Assembly (NCBI RefSeq): GCF_042680805.1
Contig: NZ_JBHUEM010000020.1
Location: forward strand, 124,001-188,000
Source of the DNA: Bacillus_CJ salitolerans
Lineage (GTDB): Bacteria > Bacillota > Bacilli > Bacillales > SA4
Direction of reading: 5' to 3'
DNA length: 64,000 nt
In this document: positions 16,649 through 25,406 of the stretch, piece after piece
Layout: the number at the start of each line of letters is the position of its first letter
Numbering within the stretch: the stretch's first letter is position 1
Notes under the pieces: generated by a model
The model's database searches: none
The model's input: the letters and a program-made list of their open reading frames with translations, nothing else
What the model was told of the DNA's origin: nothing
Position numbers and translations under genes: made by a program

Positions 16649-17686
16649 TTACTTATATTTTCTTATAACCTCAGCTACTATTTCATAAGACCGTAATCTG
16701 GCTTGGTGATCATAAACCATAGAGCTTATGATGATTTCATCTGCTTTTGTTTCTAATAAGAATTCATTGAGTTTTCGCTCAACTGTTTGATGAGAGCCCA
16801 CAATCGAGTACGCAAATTGATTATGCAAGATTGATCTCTCATATTCATTCCAAATGTCCTCCATGCTCTCAACAGGTGGAGGTAATTGACTTGGATTATT
16901 CCGAATCAGGTTTAAAAATGCTTGTTGCATAGATGTGGCTAGGATTTGTGCTTCTTTATCAGTATCAGCAGCAATAACATTTATTCCAATCATGGCATAA
17001 GGATCTACCAAATCATCAGATGCTAAAAATTCGTTATAGTATAAATTAAGTGCTGCTAAGGTATTATTTGGCGAAAAATGACTAGCAAATGCAAAGGGTA
17101 AACCTAAATGTGCAGCAAGGCGTGCACTAAAGCCACTAGAACCAAGGAGCCAGATAGGAATATTTAGTCCTTCACCTGGAATAGCTCTAACCCCTGTTCT
17201 AGTTTTTTTGCTATTACTAAAATAAGAGCGGAGTTCATCTAATTGTTCAGGAAAATCTTGTCCATTGCTTCTACTATCTCTTCTTAGAGCCATAACAGTT
17301 AATTGATCTGTGCCAGGGGCACGACCTAGTCCAAGATCGATTCGGCCCGGAAATAAAGACTCAAGTGTCCCAAATTGCTCAGCAATTATTAACGGTGCAT
17401 GATTTGGTAACATAATCCCCCCAGATCCTACCCTAATAGAAGAAGTGGAGGCTGCTACATGACCTATTACAATTGAAGTGGCAGAGCTGGCTATACCAGG
17501 CATATTATGATGCTCGGCAAGCCAATAACGATGATAACCCCATCTTTCCACATGCTTTGCGAGATCTACTGTATGTTTTAAAGATTCACTGACTGATCCT
17601 CCTTGAACGATTGGAGCAAGATCAAGAACTGAAACCCGAACCTCATTAAGATTTTTTACTAATTTTTTATTCATTCCTTTATTCAT
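16649..17686 (-). CDS. LLM class flavin-dependent oxidoreductase (luciferase-like, MsnO8/YceB type)
   Basis: Protein of 345 aa with a luciferase-like TIM barrel. RVSVLDLAPI starts the first strand. GYHRYWLAEHHNMPGIASSA, IRVGSGGIMLPNHAP and RIDLGLGRAPGTD are hallmark segments of the flavin-utilising monooxygenase group in which B. subtilis YceB and YddN fall. These FMN-dependent enzymes oxidise diverse small molecules; the substrate is unknown here. The first ATG (17686) has AGAAAG upstream; a second Met at codon 5 is also possible. Transcription ends at the bidirectional terminator at 16596-16637. Confidence 0.85.
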   Translation of the reverse strand: MNKGMNKKLVKNLNEVRVSVLDLAPIVQGGSVSESLKHTVDLAKHVERWGYHRYWLAEHHNMPGIASSATSIVIGHVAASTSSIRVGSGGIMLPNHAPLIIAEQFGTLESLFPGRIDLGLGRAPGTDQLTVMALRRDSRSNGQDFPEQLDELRSYFSNSKKTRTGVRAIPGEGLNIPIWLLGSSGFSARLAAHLGLPFAFASHFSPNNTLAALNLYYNEFLASDDLVDPYAMIGINVIAADTDKEAQILATSMQQAFLNLIRNNPSQLPPPVESMEDIWNEYERSILHNQFAYSIVGSHQTVERKLNEFLLETKADEIIISSMVYDHQARLRSYEIVAEVIRKYK

Positions 17687-17831
17687 CTTCTTTCTACAAA
17701 TATTGGATCGGTTATTATGGTATCAGAAAATATCGGTAGATAAAAATAATTGAACTCAAGAACTGAGCTTTCGATAGATATGTAAGAAAAATTAAAAAGG
17801 AGGTTATTATTCACCTCCCAAGTCTTGTAGC

Positions 17832-17996
17832 TTAAGCATCATCACGTTTCCACGTTGCCCCCTTACCACTTATAGGGCAAACAGGAAATTCTTCATTTGA
17901 ATGTAGCTTCAATTTATGACCTGAATGGCACGTATATTCTCCATTCATTGGAACGCCTTGACCCGTTCTGTAAACTTCAACCTCGTTATGCTTCAT
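17832..17996 (-). CDS. small YjzC-like protein, 54 aa
   Basis: Read on the minus strand, the ATG at 17996 with GGAGGTAAAAG directly upstream starts MKHNEVEVYRTGQGVPMNGE, then YTCHSGHKLKLHSNEEFPVC and a tail ending GATWKRDDA. The layout (RTGQ.VP.NGEY ... F P ... WKR) recalls YjzC-type small proteins. Cys23 and Cys42, with nearby His residues, could bind metal. It lies 146 bases upstream of the LLM monooxygenase start, on the same strand. Function unknown. Confidence 0.7.
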   Translation of the reverse strand: MKHNEVEVYRTGQGVPMNGEYTCHSGHKLKLHSNEEFPVCPISGKGATWKRDDA

Positions 17997-18119
17997 CTTT
18001 TACCTCCTAAAAAACAAACTACTCTATATGATTTCCTAAAATCCCGTAAGTAATAGAAAAAACTGGTTTTAATTTGTACCATGAGCATATTTTATAATTT
18101 AGAATATTTAGAATAGTTG

Positions 18120-18173
18120 TTGAATATTTTTGGTATAGGAGTATAATAAACATATACATACTGACTGGTTAGT
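18120..18173 (+). promoter_or_regulatory. promoter and TetR-type operator upstream of the first SDR gene
   Basis: TTGAAT (18120-18125) and TATAAT (18142-18147) are 16 bases apart. Downstream lies the palindrome ACTGACTGGTTAGT (18160-18173), one of four near-identical sites in the catabolic island. Confidence 0.65.
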
Positions 18174-18215
18174 TAACTTACAAGTGTTTCATTCCGTAGG
18201 AAAGGAGGGAGTTAT

Positions 18216-18968
18216 ATGAGGATTTCAGGCAAAACAGCCATCATCACAGGAGGTGGGAATGGCATCGGGAGAGCTACTGCCATTCTTTTTGGAAAAGAAG
18301 GTGCGAATGTTGTAATAGGAGATACTGATATAGATTCGGGATACAAAACGGAAAGATATTTGAGGGAGCTAGGATATAATGCACTATTTGTAAAAACAGA
18401 TGTTAGTCGTGCCGATCAGATTATTAACCTTGTTCAATCGGCAGTTCGTACATATGGTGCTCTTCACATACTGGTTAATAATGCGGGAATAAGTAATTCT
18501 AATGTGAAAAGTATTGATCTAAGCGAAGAAGAGTGGGATCAAGTGATTGATATCAATCTTAAGGGAGTTTTCCTTGGGATCAAGTATGCTGTCCCAGAAA
18601 TGATAAAAAATGGCGGTGGTTCTATCATCAACACATCTAGCCTATTAGGTTTAAAAGGTCAAAAATATTTGGCAGCATACAATGCATCAAAGGCAGGGGT
18701 GGTCCTTTTAACAAAAAATGCTGCTCTAGAATACGGGAAAAACAATATCCGCGTTAACTCTATTGCACCAGGTGTGGTTGACACAAAAATAATAGACGGA
18801 TGGAAAAATGATGAAAGGAAATGGTCCATTATTTCAACAGCCAATGCTCTAGGTAGGATTGGTACTCCTGAGGAAATAGCCAATGTAGTATTATTTTTAG
18901 CTTCTGATGAATCGTCTTTCATAACGGGAACAACCATATCTGTTGATGGTGGAGGGCTTACCTATTAG
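18216..18968 (+). CDS. SDR family oxidoreductase
   Basis: Classical short-chain dehydrogenase of 250 aa: cofactor loop TGGGNGIGRA (residues 12-21), NNAG, catalytic YNASK and C-terminal GTTISVDGGG. GDTDID after the second strand suggests NAD(H) rather than NADP(H), since the strand ends in an acidic residue. It probably oxidises or reduces a hydroxyacyl or alcohol intermediate. ATG at 18216 has AAAGGAGGG 7 bases upstream. It is the first gene of the catabolic island, transcribed from a promoter with a TetR-type operator, with tetR 77 bases downstream. Confidence 0.85.
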   Translation: MRISGKTAIITGGGNGIGRATAILFGKEGANVVIGDTDIDSGYKTERYLRELGYNALFVKTDVSRADQIINLVQSAVRTYGALHILVNNAGISNSNVKSIDLSEEEWDQVIDINLKGVFLGIKYAVPEMIKNGGGSIINTSSLLGLKGQKYLAAYNASKAGVVLLTKNAALEYGKNNIRVNSIAPGVVDTKIIDGWKNDERKWSIISTANALGRIGTPEEIANVVLFLASDESSFITGTTISVDGGGLTY

Positions 18969-18998
18969 GATATAATCTTACTATAGGCAATTCTTAAT

Positions 18999-19014
18999 AT
19001 GATATAATTATCAT
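18999..19014. promoter_or_regulatory. palindrome at the tetR promoter region
   Basis: ATGATA-TAAT-TATCAT is a perfect inverted repeat that includes a TATAAT-like element, 32 bases before the tetR start. It differs from the 14-bp island palindrome, so it may be part of the promoter only. Confidence 0.4.
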
Positions 19015-19045
19015 AACTATCTTTAGATTGAGAGGACATAATGTC

Positions 19046-19612
19046 GTGAAAGAGAAAATAACAGAACATAGTATCCGTTTATTTGAAAAGAATGGTTATA
19101 GTGAGACATCTATCCAGGATATCGTTGACTCATTAGGTGTGACAAAAGGAACGTTTTACTACTATTTTTCTAGTAAGGAAGAACTATTAAACGACATTCA
19201 CCTAGGGTATATTGATGAAATGTTAATTCAACAGGAAATAATAATAAATGATGTCAACAAAGATTGTAAACAAAAGCTATTTGATATTGCGTATATGTTA
19301 ATTAGTAACATTAAAACCAAAAGATCAAGTGCGAAAATATTCTTTAGAGAAATGCGCAATTTAAGTGAAGAAAACCTTTCAAATATTGTGAAAAAACGTG
19401 ATAAGTTTCGTTTAAATGTAGAGAGTTTATTAAACGAAGGAATTGAAAAAGGTGAGTTCCGCTCAAATTTAAATGTTAAGATAGCAACGTTTGGGGTTTT
19501 AGGTATTATTAATTGGAGTTATCATTGGTTTAATCCTGGTGGTAATGCTACAGACAAAGAAGTTGCGGGAATTTTTGTAGATATGATTATTAAAGGAATT
19601 CAAATTGAATAA
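19046..19612 (+). CDS. TetR/AcrR family transcriptional regulator
   Basis: Protein of 188 aa with an N-terminal TetR helix-turn-helix: LFEKNGYSETSIQDIVDSLG followed by VTKGTFYYYFSSKEEL, the classic recognition helix. The C-terminal ligand-binding domain includes INWSYHWFNPGG, typical of regulators of acyl-CoA metabolism genes. GTG at 19046 is preferred because AGAGGA lies about 9 bases upstream; the frame is open from a TTG at 19028. It sits inside the catabolic island, and four copies of one palindrome precede catabolic genes or operons. It is therefore the obvious candidate repressor, perhaps released by an acyl-CoA. Confidence 0.88.
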   Translation: MKEKITEHSIRLFEKNGYSETSIQDIVDSLGVTKGTFYYYFSSKEELLNDIHLGYIDEMLIQQEIIINDVNKDCKQKLFDIAYMLISNIKTKRSSAKIFFREMRNLSEENLSNIVKKRDKFRLNVESLLNEGIEKGEFRSNLNVKIATFGVLGIINWSYHWFNPGGNATDKEVAGIFVDMIIKGIQIE

Positions 19613-19644
19613 GAGGAGTTTTACCTCTTTACTACAGTTTACAT

Positions 19645-19658
19645 ACTAACCGGTAGGT
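19645..19658 (+). promoter_or_regulatory. TetR-type operator upstream of the PaaG-like gene
   Basis: ACTAACCGGTAGGT, an inverted repeat around AACCGGT, lies between tetR and the next operon. It matches the sites at 18160, 24108 and 28547. Confidence 0.65.
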
Positions 19659-19797
19659 TTGTCGATTTGAAAGTCTCCCAATATCTATATCTAACTCATA
19701 AAGAGAGAACTAGGAAATATATTTATTACATACGAAATAGTTTGAATATTCCGTTATAAAATGGGTGCTCATTATGTAAGAGAAAGGGTGGGAGGCA

Positions 19798-20577
19798 ATG
19801 ACAGAGCGTCATTTAGTAATTGAGCAAAAGGGACCTATCTTACATCTACTATTAAATCGTCCTGAAAGTTTAAATGCCTTTAGTGCTGATATGATACTCG
19901 GCTTAACAAAGGCATTTCGAGAGGCTCAGGACAATCATGAAGTAAAGGTTATTGTTTTATCAGGGGCCGGTAGATCCTTCAGTGCTGGGGGAGATGTTAA
20001 GTCAATGGGGAAAGCAACTGCAACCCAAGTTTATGAACATATTGGAAGGTTAAATCAATGTATTTTAGCAATGAAGGAATTAGACAAGCCCATTATTGCA
20101 GTTGTACAAGGATTTGCAGCTGGAGCAGGTTTTAATCTTGTACTTGCTTGTGACTTGATTGTAGCAGCAGAAGATAGTCAATATGCATTAAGCTTTTCTA
20201 AAGTTGGTTTGATTTCAGATGGTGGGGGTTCCTATTTTATTCCACGATTGATAGGACCACACCTAGCGAAACAATTCCTTTTTACAGCTGAACCGATTCC
20301 TGCAAAAAGGCTCTATGATTTAGGAGTGATTAATTATCTTACTCCAGTCGTGTATTTACAAGAGGAAGCTGTAAAACTTGCGAGCAAATTAGCATCTGGT
20401 CCGATAAAAGCGTATGGCATGATGAAGAAGATTGTAGATCATTCCTTTAATTCAACGCTAGAAGAGATTTTAGAACAAGAACGAATTACACAAACATTGA
20501 TGATTCAAACAGAAGATCATCAAGAAGGAGTTATTGCCTTTACAGAAAAGAGAAAACCAAACTTTATAGGTAAATAA
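19798..20577 (+). CDS. enoyl-CoA hydratase/isomerase family protein, PaaG-like
   Basis: Crotonase-fold protein of 259 aa. The oxyanion-hole segments are SAGGDVKSM (62-70) and GFAAGAGFNL (105-114). The two Glu residues of true enoyl-CoA hydratases are absent: the first position reads SFSKVGL and the second AKQFLF. Instead Asp141 in LISDGGGS matches the acid of PaaG-type isomerases (SKxGLxPDxGG). It is therefore more likely a double-bond isomerase or ring-opening isomerase than a hydratase; the hydratase role is probably filled by the MaoC pair at 26.2-27.1 kb. First gene of a four-gene run; GTGGGAGG precedes the ATG. Confidence 0.85.
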   Translation: MTERHLVIEQKGPILHLLLNRPESLNAFSADMILGLTKAFREAQDNHEVKVIVLSGAGRSFSAGGDVKSMGKATATQVYEHIGRLNQCILAMKELDKPIIAVVQGFAAGAGFNLVLACDLIVAAEDSQYALSFSKVGLISDGGGSYFIPRLIGPHLAKQFLFTAEPIPAKRLYDLGVINYLTPVVYLQEEAVKLASKLASGPIKAYGMMKKIVDHSFNSTLEEILEQERITQTLMIQTEDHQEGVIAFTEKRKPNFIGK

Positions 20578-20592
20578 AAAGGAGAGTTATGG

Positions 20593-21567
20593 ATGAAAGC
20601 TATTCAATTAAAAGAATTTGGTGGTCCAGAAGTTTTAAGATTAGTAGATTTAGATGTTCCAGTTCCTAGAGATCATGAAGTTCTTATTGAAGTGAAAGCA
20701 ATTGGGGTCAATTATGCAGACACCGCAAGAAGAGAGGGACAGTATGTTGTGAATACACCTTTGCCATTTATTCCAGGGGCAGAGGTTTCAGGAGTAGTTA
20801 CACAAGTTGGAAGGCATGTCAAAACGGTTTCGCCAGGAACAAGAGTTGTAACGTTAATAGAATCTAACGGTTATGCTGAATACGCAATAGCCTCGGAGCA
20901 ATCCATTATCCCATTACCTGAAAACCTAGATTTTATCAATGCTGTCGCTCTTCCGTTACAAGGATTAAGTGCTTATCACATTATAAAGACGATGGGAAGG
21001 CTCGAAAAGGGAGAAACGATATTAGTTCATGCAGCAGCAGGTGGAGTGGGTACTATTGCCATCCAGCTAGCAAAATTATTTGGCGCTGGTAAAGTCATTG
21101 CAACTGCCAGTACGGAAGAAAAATTAGTTTTGGCACGTGAAATGGGAGCTGATGTTCTCATTAACTATACAAACGAAGATTGGTTTGAACAAGTTCTAAA
21201 GGCGACAGAAGGAAAGGGTGTTGATGTTGCGCTAGAGATGGCTGGAGGAGAGGTATTTCATAACACATTAAAGTGCTTGGCTTCATTTGGAAGGCTCGTA
21301 ATTTATGGGGTAGCGAGTGGAGTACAAAGTAAGTTCTACCCATCTTCACTCATGGCTAGAAACCAGTCAGTCATTGGTTTTTTCCTTCCACAAATTATGA
21401 GAAAACCAGCATTATTACAATCGAGTTTATCTGATTTGTTGCAATTTGTTGCTACAGATGAATTAAAGCTAACCATCGGAGGAGTGTATCCACTTGAAGA
21501 AGCGACTAAGGTCCATGAATTATTACAGGGCAGAAGGACAACAGGAAAATTAGTTTTAACTCCTTAA
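20593..21567 (+). CDS. zinc-independent MDR oxidoreductase (quinone oxidoreductase-like)
   Basis: Medium-chain dehydrogenase/reductase of 324 aa. The start MKAIQLKEFGGPEVLRL, the NYADTARREG segment and the nucleotide-binding AAAGGVGTIAIQLAK place it in the quinone-oxidoreductase / crotonyl-CoA-reductase-like branch. I see none of the usual zinc-binding Cys/His residues of alcohol dehydrogenases. It may reduce an enone or an enoyl-CoA intermediate. It starts 15 bases after the PaaG-like gene, with AAAGGAG upstream of ATG 20593, so it is part of the same operon. Confidence 0.85.
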   Translation: MKAIQLKEFGGPEVLRLVDLDVPVPRDHEVLIEVKAIGVNYADTARREGQYVVNTPLPFIPGAEVSGVVTQVGRHVKTVSPGTRVVTLIESNGYAEYAIASEQSIIPLPENLDFINAVALPLQGLSAYHIIKTMGRLEKGETILVHAAAGGVGTIAIQLAKLFGAGKVIATASTEEKLVLAREMGADVLINYTNEDWFEQVLKATEGKGVDVALEMAGGEVFHNTLKCLASFGRLVIYGVASGVQSKFYPSSLMARNQSVIGFFLPQIMRKPALLQSSLSDLLQFVATDELKLTIGGVYPLEEATKVHELLQGRRTTGKLVLTP

Positions 21568-21597
21568 TGACTTTATACACTAAAAAGAGGTGATAGA

Positions 21598-22809
21598 GTG
21601 CAAGCCAATCAAGTTTCGCATTTGTTTCTACGTTCGGCAATTTATAGTGGCTCTAATTCTAGGTCATTAATTCCCAATCTTTTCCACGGATTAGGGTCAA
21701 AAAAGGTTGTTCTATATAGTGATCGTGTATTAAAGAAAATAGGGTTAGTAGATATGGTAGTTGAACTTTTTAATTCATCTAGAAAGGAAGATTGGCCCGA
21801 ATTAGTCGGAATCTATTTGGATATAGCCCCAGATGCTGAAAGTAAAAGTGTAAATAAAGCAGCGGAATTTGCAAGAACAGTTGGAGCCGATTCGTTACTT
21901 GCTCTTGGTGGAGGAAGTGTGATGGATACAGTAAAAGGGGTGAAATACTTATTACATAATGGGCTCTCAGATATTAAGAAGGTAATGCCTCGGGGGATAG
22001 TATACGAGCGATTGCCAAATGCAAGGAGGATTGATATCCCCCATATTGCAGTTCCTACTACCGCTGGGACGGGATCAGAAGTTTCCCCCATAGCTGTCAT
22101 TTATAATGAAGACCTTCACGTAAAAGGTAATATCATTAATCCTTTTATTAGTGCCGATATTGCCATTTTAGACCCAGAACTAACCACTTTACTACCACCT
22201 AAGATTACAGCATTTACTGGATTTGACGCATTAACTCATGCTATTGAAGCACTAGTATCACCGAAGGCTACATCAATAACCGATGCATTTGCCCTTCAAG
22301 CAATACGAGCTATAGAAAAGAATTTACCTATCGTGGTTTCTAACGGAGAAGATGTCGATGCAAGAATGGAAATGCTTCAGGCAAGTTTAATGAGTATAAC
22401 AGCTTTTAGCTTTGCCCTTCATGCAATTCCGATTCATAACTTTGCGCATGCCTATGGAGCACTCTTTCGTATCCCACATGGTCTTGCAAATGCCGTATTC
22501 CTTCCAATTGTAATGGAGAAAATTCCGAATCTATATTTGCCAAAGGTAAAACAACTAGCTGAAGCATTACGAGTTAATCTTGAGCATCAGGATGAAGATT
22601 ACACACTGTCTCTTGTACTGGAAAAGATTCGATCACTACAATATCAAACGGGTATCCCAAAGGACTTTAAGGAGTTTAACCTTACCGAAAAAGATCTTGA
22701 AAGGGTTAGGGCATTAGTTACTAGTGATCCAGCTGCTGTTGCCTACCCTTTGTCAAATGATGTAATTGATAACGTAGGTCAAGCGGTTGTTCCGCTTTCT
22801 GTGAAGTAA
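21598..22809 (+). CDS. iron-containing alcohol dehydrogenase
   Basis: Group III (Fe-ADH) protein of 403 aa. It has the cofactor-binding LALGGGSVMDTVKG, the PTTAGTGSE loop, FDALTHAIEAL, and metal-binding histidines in HAIPIHNFAHAYGA and RIPHGLANAVFLP. These enzymes oxidise alcohols or hydroxy acids, or reduce aldehydes, with NAD(P). In this operon it could oxidise a hydroxylated substrate or product. GTG at 21598 has AGAGGTGATAG upstream and no nearer ATG fits. The gene is 30 bases after the MDR gene. Confidence 0.85.
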   Translation: MQANQVSHLFLRSAIYSGSNSRSLIPNLFHGLGSKKVVLYSDRVLKKIGLVDMVVELFNSSRKEDWPELVGIYLDIAPDAESKSVNKAAEFARTVGADSLLALGGGSVMDTVKGVKYLLHNGLSDIKKVMPRGIVYERLPNARRIDIPHIAVPTTAGTGSEVSPIAVIYNEDLHVKGNIINPFISADIAILDPELTTLLPPKITAFTGFDALTHAIEALVSPKATSITDAFALQAIRAIEKNLPIVVSNGEDVDARMEMLQASLMSITAFSFALHAIPIHNFAHAYGALFRIPHGLANAVFLPIVMEKIPNLYLPKVKQLAEALRVNLEHQDEDYTLSLVLEKIRSLQYQTGIPKDFKEFNLTEKDLERVRALVTSDPAAVAYPLSNDVIDNVGQAVVPLSVK

Positions 22810-22876
22810 ATTTTGAGGATGAAGATTTAATATATACTGAGATATTGTTTTTCATCTTTGAAATGGAGGAAACGAT

Positions 22877-24079
22877 ATGATGAACTTTGCCTTTTCAGAA
22901 GAGCAAGACATGCTTAGAAAAATGGTTCGTAATTTTGTCGATAAAGAAATCATGCCAAACATAAAAGAATGGGATGAAAAGCAATATTTCGAACGTAATA
23001 TGATGAAACGACTGAGTGAACTAAATTTAATGGGAGTATGTATCCCTGAACGATATGGTGGAAGTGGAATGGACTATAATTCGTTAGCCATCGTATGCGA
23101 AGAGCTAGAAAGAGGAGATACGGCTTTTCGAACAGCCGTATCTGTCCATACTGGGTTAAACTGCATGACCTTACTACAATGGGGTAGTGAAGAGCAAAAA
23201 CAGAAATATTTAGTACCTCAAGCAAAAGGTACGAAGATTGGAGCGTTTGGCTTAACAGAAGCAAATGCAGGATCAGACGTTGCAGCCATGCAAACAACCG
23301 CTGTTGACATGGGTGATTATTATGTATTAAATGGCTCAAAAACATGGATTTCCCTTTGTGATGTTGCAGATCACTTTTTAGTTTTTGCATATACAAATAA
23401 ATCGAAACAACATCATGGAATTTCAGCATTCATCGTTGAAAGAGTATTCGATGGCTTTTCATCAAAAGCCATCAAAGGGAAACTGGGGATACGGGCAGGC
23501 AATACGGGAGAGGTCTTTTTTGATCAAGTAAAGGTACCAAAAGAAAATTTACTTGGATCAGAAGGAGAAGGATTTAAAATTGCGATGTCTGCCTTAGATA
23601 GTGGGAGATTTACAGTTGCCGCAGGAGCATGCGGAACGATTATGGCTTGTCTTGAAGCAAGCTTACAATATTGTCATGATAGAACGACATTTGGTAAGGA
23701 AATAGGTAGACACCAATTAGTTCAACAAATGATTGCTAAAATGCATGCAGGACTTGAACAATCGAGATTACTAGTTTACAAGGCTGGATGGTTGAAAAAT
23801 CAAGGAAAGCGGAATACGAGAGAGACATCATTAGCTAAATGGTACGCATGTGATTATGCACTTGAAGCAGCAAATGATGCAGTACAAATTCACGGGGCAT
23901 ATGGCTTTTCAAATGAATACCCAGTTGAAAGATATTTAAGAAATGCAAAGGCACCGGTCATATATGAGGGAACTAGAGAGATTCATACTATTATGCAAGC
24001 AGAATATGCCCTAGGATACAGAGTGGATAAACCACTTAATTGTCTCTTACCTTCATGGCCAAGCGAAAATAGACTATAA
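22877..24079 (+). CDS. acyl-CoA dehydrogenase (1 of 4)
   Basis: Acyl-CoA dehydrogenase of 400 aa with the full domain set. The mid-domain FAD/substrate signature GLTEANAGSD is followed by WISLCD. The C-terminal domain has DRTTFGKEIG, QIHGAYGFSNEYPVERYLRN and APVIYEGTREIH, in which the Glu of YEGT is the usual catalytic base of short/medium-chain enzymes. It oxidises an acyl-CoA to the trans-2-enoyl-CoA with FAD, passing electrons to ETF (not encoded in this window). GGAGG precedes the start. Fourth gene of the 19.8-24.1 kb operon. Confidence 0.9.
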   Translation: MMNFAFSEEQDMLRKMVRNFVDKEIMPNIKEWDEKQYFERNMMKRLSELNLMGVCIPERYGGSGMDYNSLAIVCEELERGDTAFRTAVSVHTGLNCMTLLQWGSEEQKQKYLVPQAKGTKIGAFGLTEANAGSDVAAMQTTAVDMGDYYVLNGSKTWISLCDVADHFLVFAYTNKSKQHHGISAFIVERVFDGFSSKAIKGKLGIRAGNTGEVFFDQVKVPKENLLGSEGEGFKIAMSALDSGRFTVAAGACGTIMACLEASLQYCHDRTTFGKEIGRHQLVQQMIAKMHAGLEQSRLLVYKAGWLKNQGKRNTRETSLAKWYACDYALEAANDAVQIHGAYGFSNEYPVERYLRNAKAPVIYEGTREIHTIMQAEYALGYRVDKPLNCLLPSWPSENRL

Positions 24080-24107
24080 AGAAAGCAATAATTTTTAACA
24101 TCTACAT

Positions 24108-24121
24108 ACTAACTGGTAGGT
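24108..24121 (+). promoter_or_regulatory. TetR-type operator upstream of the second acyl-CoA dehydrogenase operon
   Basis: ACTAACTGGTAGGT, a member of the 14-bp palindrome family, lies in the 125-base gap before the acyl-CoA dehydrogenase gene at 24205. Confidence 0.65.
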
Positions 24122-24204
24122 ATGGTGATATTTTATAAGTATTGGGAGAATAATCTTTCTTTTCAATGAAACTTGTTTCTAAAATTTGAAATGGAGTGAG
24201 CGAG

Positions 24205-25380
24205 ATGGATTTACGATTAACGGATGAACAAAAGATGGTACAAAAAACGATACGTAAATTTGTTGAAAGGGAACTAATACCACTTGAAAATGAAGTCCTG
24301 AAGAATGAGAGAGAAGGACGCCCTAGTCTTCCAGAAGGGAAACTGGGGGAGCTACAATTAAAAGCGAAAGAAGCAGGGTTTTGGGGGATCAACACTCCTG
24401 AAGAATATGGAGGTGCAAACCTTGGTCAAATGATGATGGCAATCGTTTTAATGGAGGTTTCAAAAACGTTTGTTCCATTTAGGTTCGGTGGTTCTGCAGA
24501 CAATATTCTATATTATGCAAATGACGAACAAAAGAAAAAATATCTTCTACCTACAATAAGTGGTGAGAAGATTTCGTGCTTTGCCATGACAGAGCCGGGA
24601 GCTGGATCAGATACAAGAAATATAAAAATGACAGCTGTAAAAGATGGTAGCGAATGGGTACTAAATGGCGAAAAAACTTTTATAACTGGCGGAAACGAAG
24701 CAGATTTTGTTATGGTTATTGCAATTACGAATAAGGATAGACATCAGCAAACTCAAGGACGAGAAGGGGTTACGTGTTTCATTGTAGACCGGGATATGGG
24801 ATGGAGATCGGAGTATATTCATACGATGGGGGAATGGGGACCAGCAGGATTAGTATTTGAGAATGTACGCGTGCCAGAAGAGAATATCTTGGGAGAAGTG
24901 GATAAAGGTTATAACCTTGGGTTGGAATGGATAGGTTTTGCTAGATGGGTAGTTGGAGCAAGGGCAGTTGGGAGTGCTGAGCGATTATTGCAAATGGCCA
25001 TTGAGTATTCAAAAGAGAGAATAACCTTTGGACAGCCAATTGCTGAAAGACAGGCTATTCAATGGATGATTGCTGATTGTGCGGTTGATATTGAAGCTGC
25101 AAGATGGTTGGTTTTAAACGCTGCCTTTACGCTCGATCAAGGTGAAGATAACCGACATTATGCTTCAATGGCAAAGCTCTATGGTGCTCAAATGGGCAAT
25201 CGAGTAGTGGATAAAGTACTTCAAATCCATGGCGGAATGGGATATACGAGAGAGTTACCTATCGAAAGATGGTACCGTGAAGCCAGACTTTGGAGAATTT
25301 ATGATGGAACAGATGAAATTCAGCGCTTAATCATTGCAAGAAATTTATTAAAAGGCCATGTAAAGGTTAGCCAAATTTAG
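24205..25380 (+). CDS. acyl-CoA dehydrogenase (2 of 4), Asp at the catalytic base position
   Basis: Acyl-CoA dehydrogenase of 391 aa: MTEPGAGSDTRNIK, WVLNGEKTFITGG, RITFGQPIAE and QIHGGMGYTRELPIERWYRE. The catalytic-base motif reads RIYDGTDEIQ, with Asp replacing the Glu of YEGT. A swap to Asp shortens the side chain and suggests an unusual acyl group or a different reaction; ACAD10/11-like enzymes also have Asp here (from memory). ATG at 24205 is chosen because GGAG lies 8 bases upstream; the alternative GTG at 24196 overlaps it. First gene of a five-gene operon with an operator upstream. Confidence 0.88.
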   Translation: MDLRLTDEQKMVQKTIRKFVERELIPLENEVLKNEREGRPSLPEGKLGELQLKAKEAGFWGINTPEEYGGANLGQMMMAIVLMEVSKTFVPFRFGGSADNILYYANDEQKKKYLLPTISGEKISCFAMTEPGAGSDTRNIKMTAVKDGSEWVLNGEKTFITGGNEADFVMVIAITNKDRHQQTQGREGVTCFIVDRDMGWRSEYIHTMGEWGPAGLVFENVRVPEENILGEVDKGYNLGLEWIGFARWVVGARAVGSAERLLQMAIEYSKERITFGQPIAERQAIQWMIADCAVDIEAARWLVLNAAFTLDQGEDNRHYASMAKLYGAQMGNRVVDKVLQIHGGMGYTRELPIERWYREARLWRIYDGTDEIQRLIIARNLLKGHVKVSQI

Positions 25381-25406
25381 TGAAATTCAATCAAGGGGGA
25401 ATCTAA

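Noticed and set aside
22950..23429. 159-aa open frame on the minus strand
   Set aside because: It lies fully inside the acyl-CoA dehydrogenase gene, has no ribosome binding site, and its translation is low-complexity Leu/His-rich shadow sequence.
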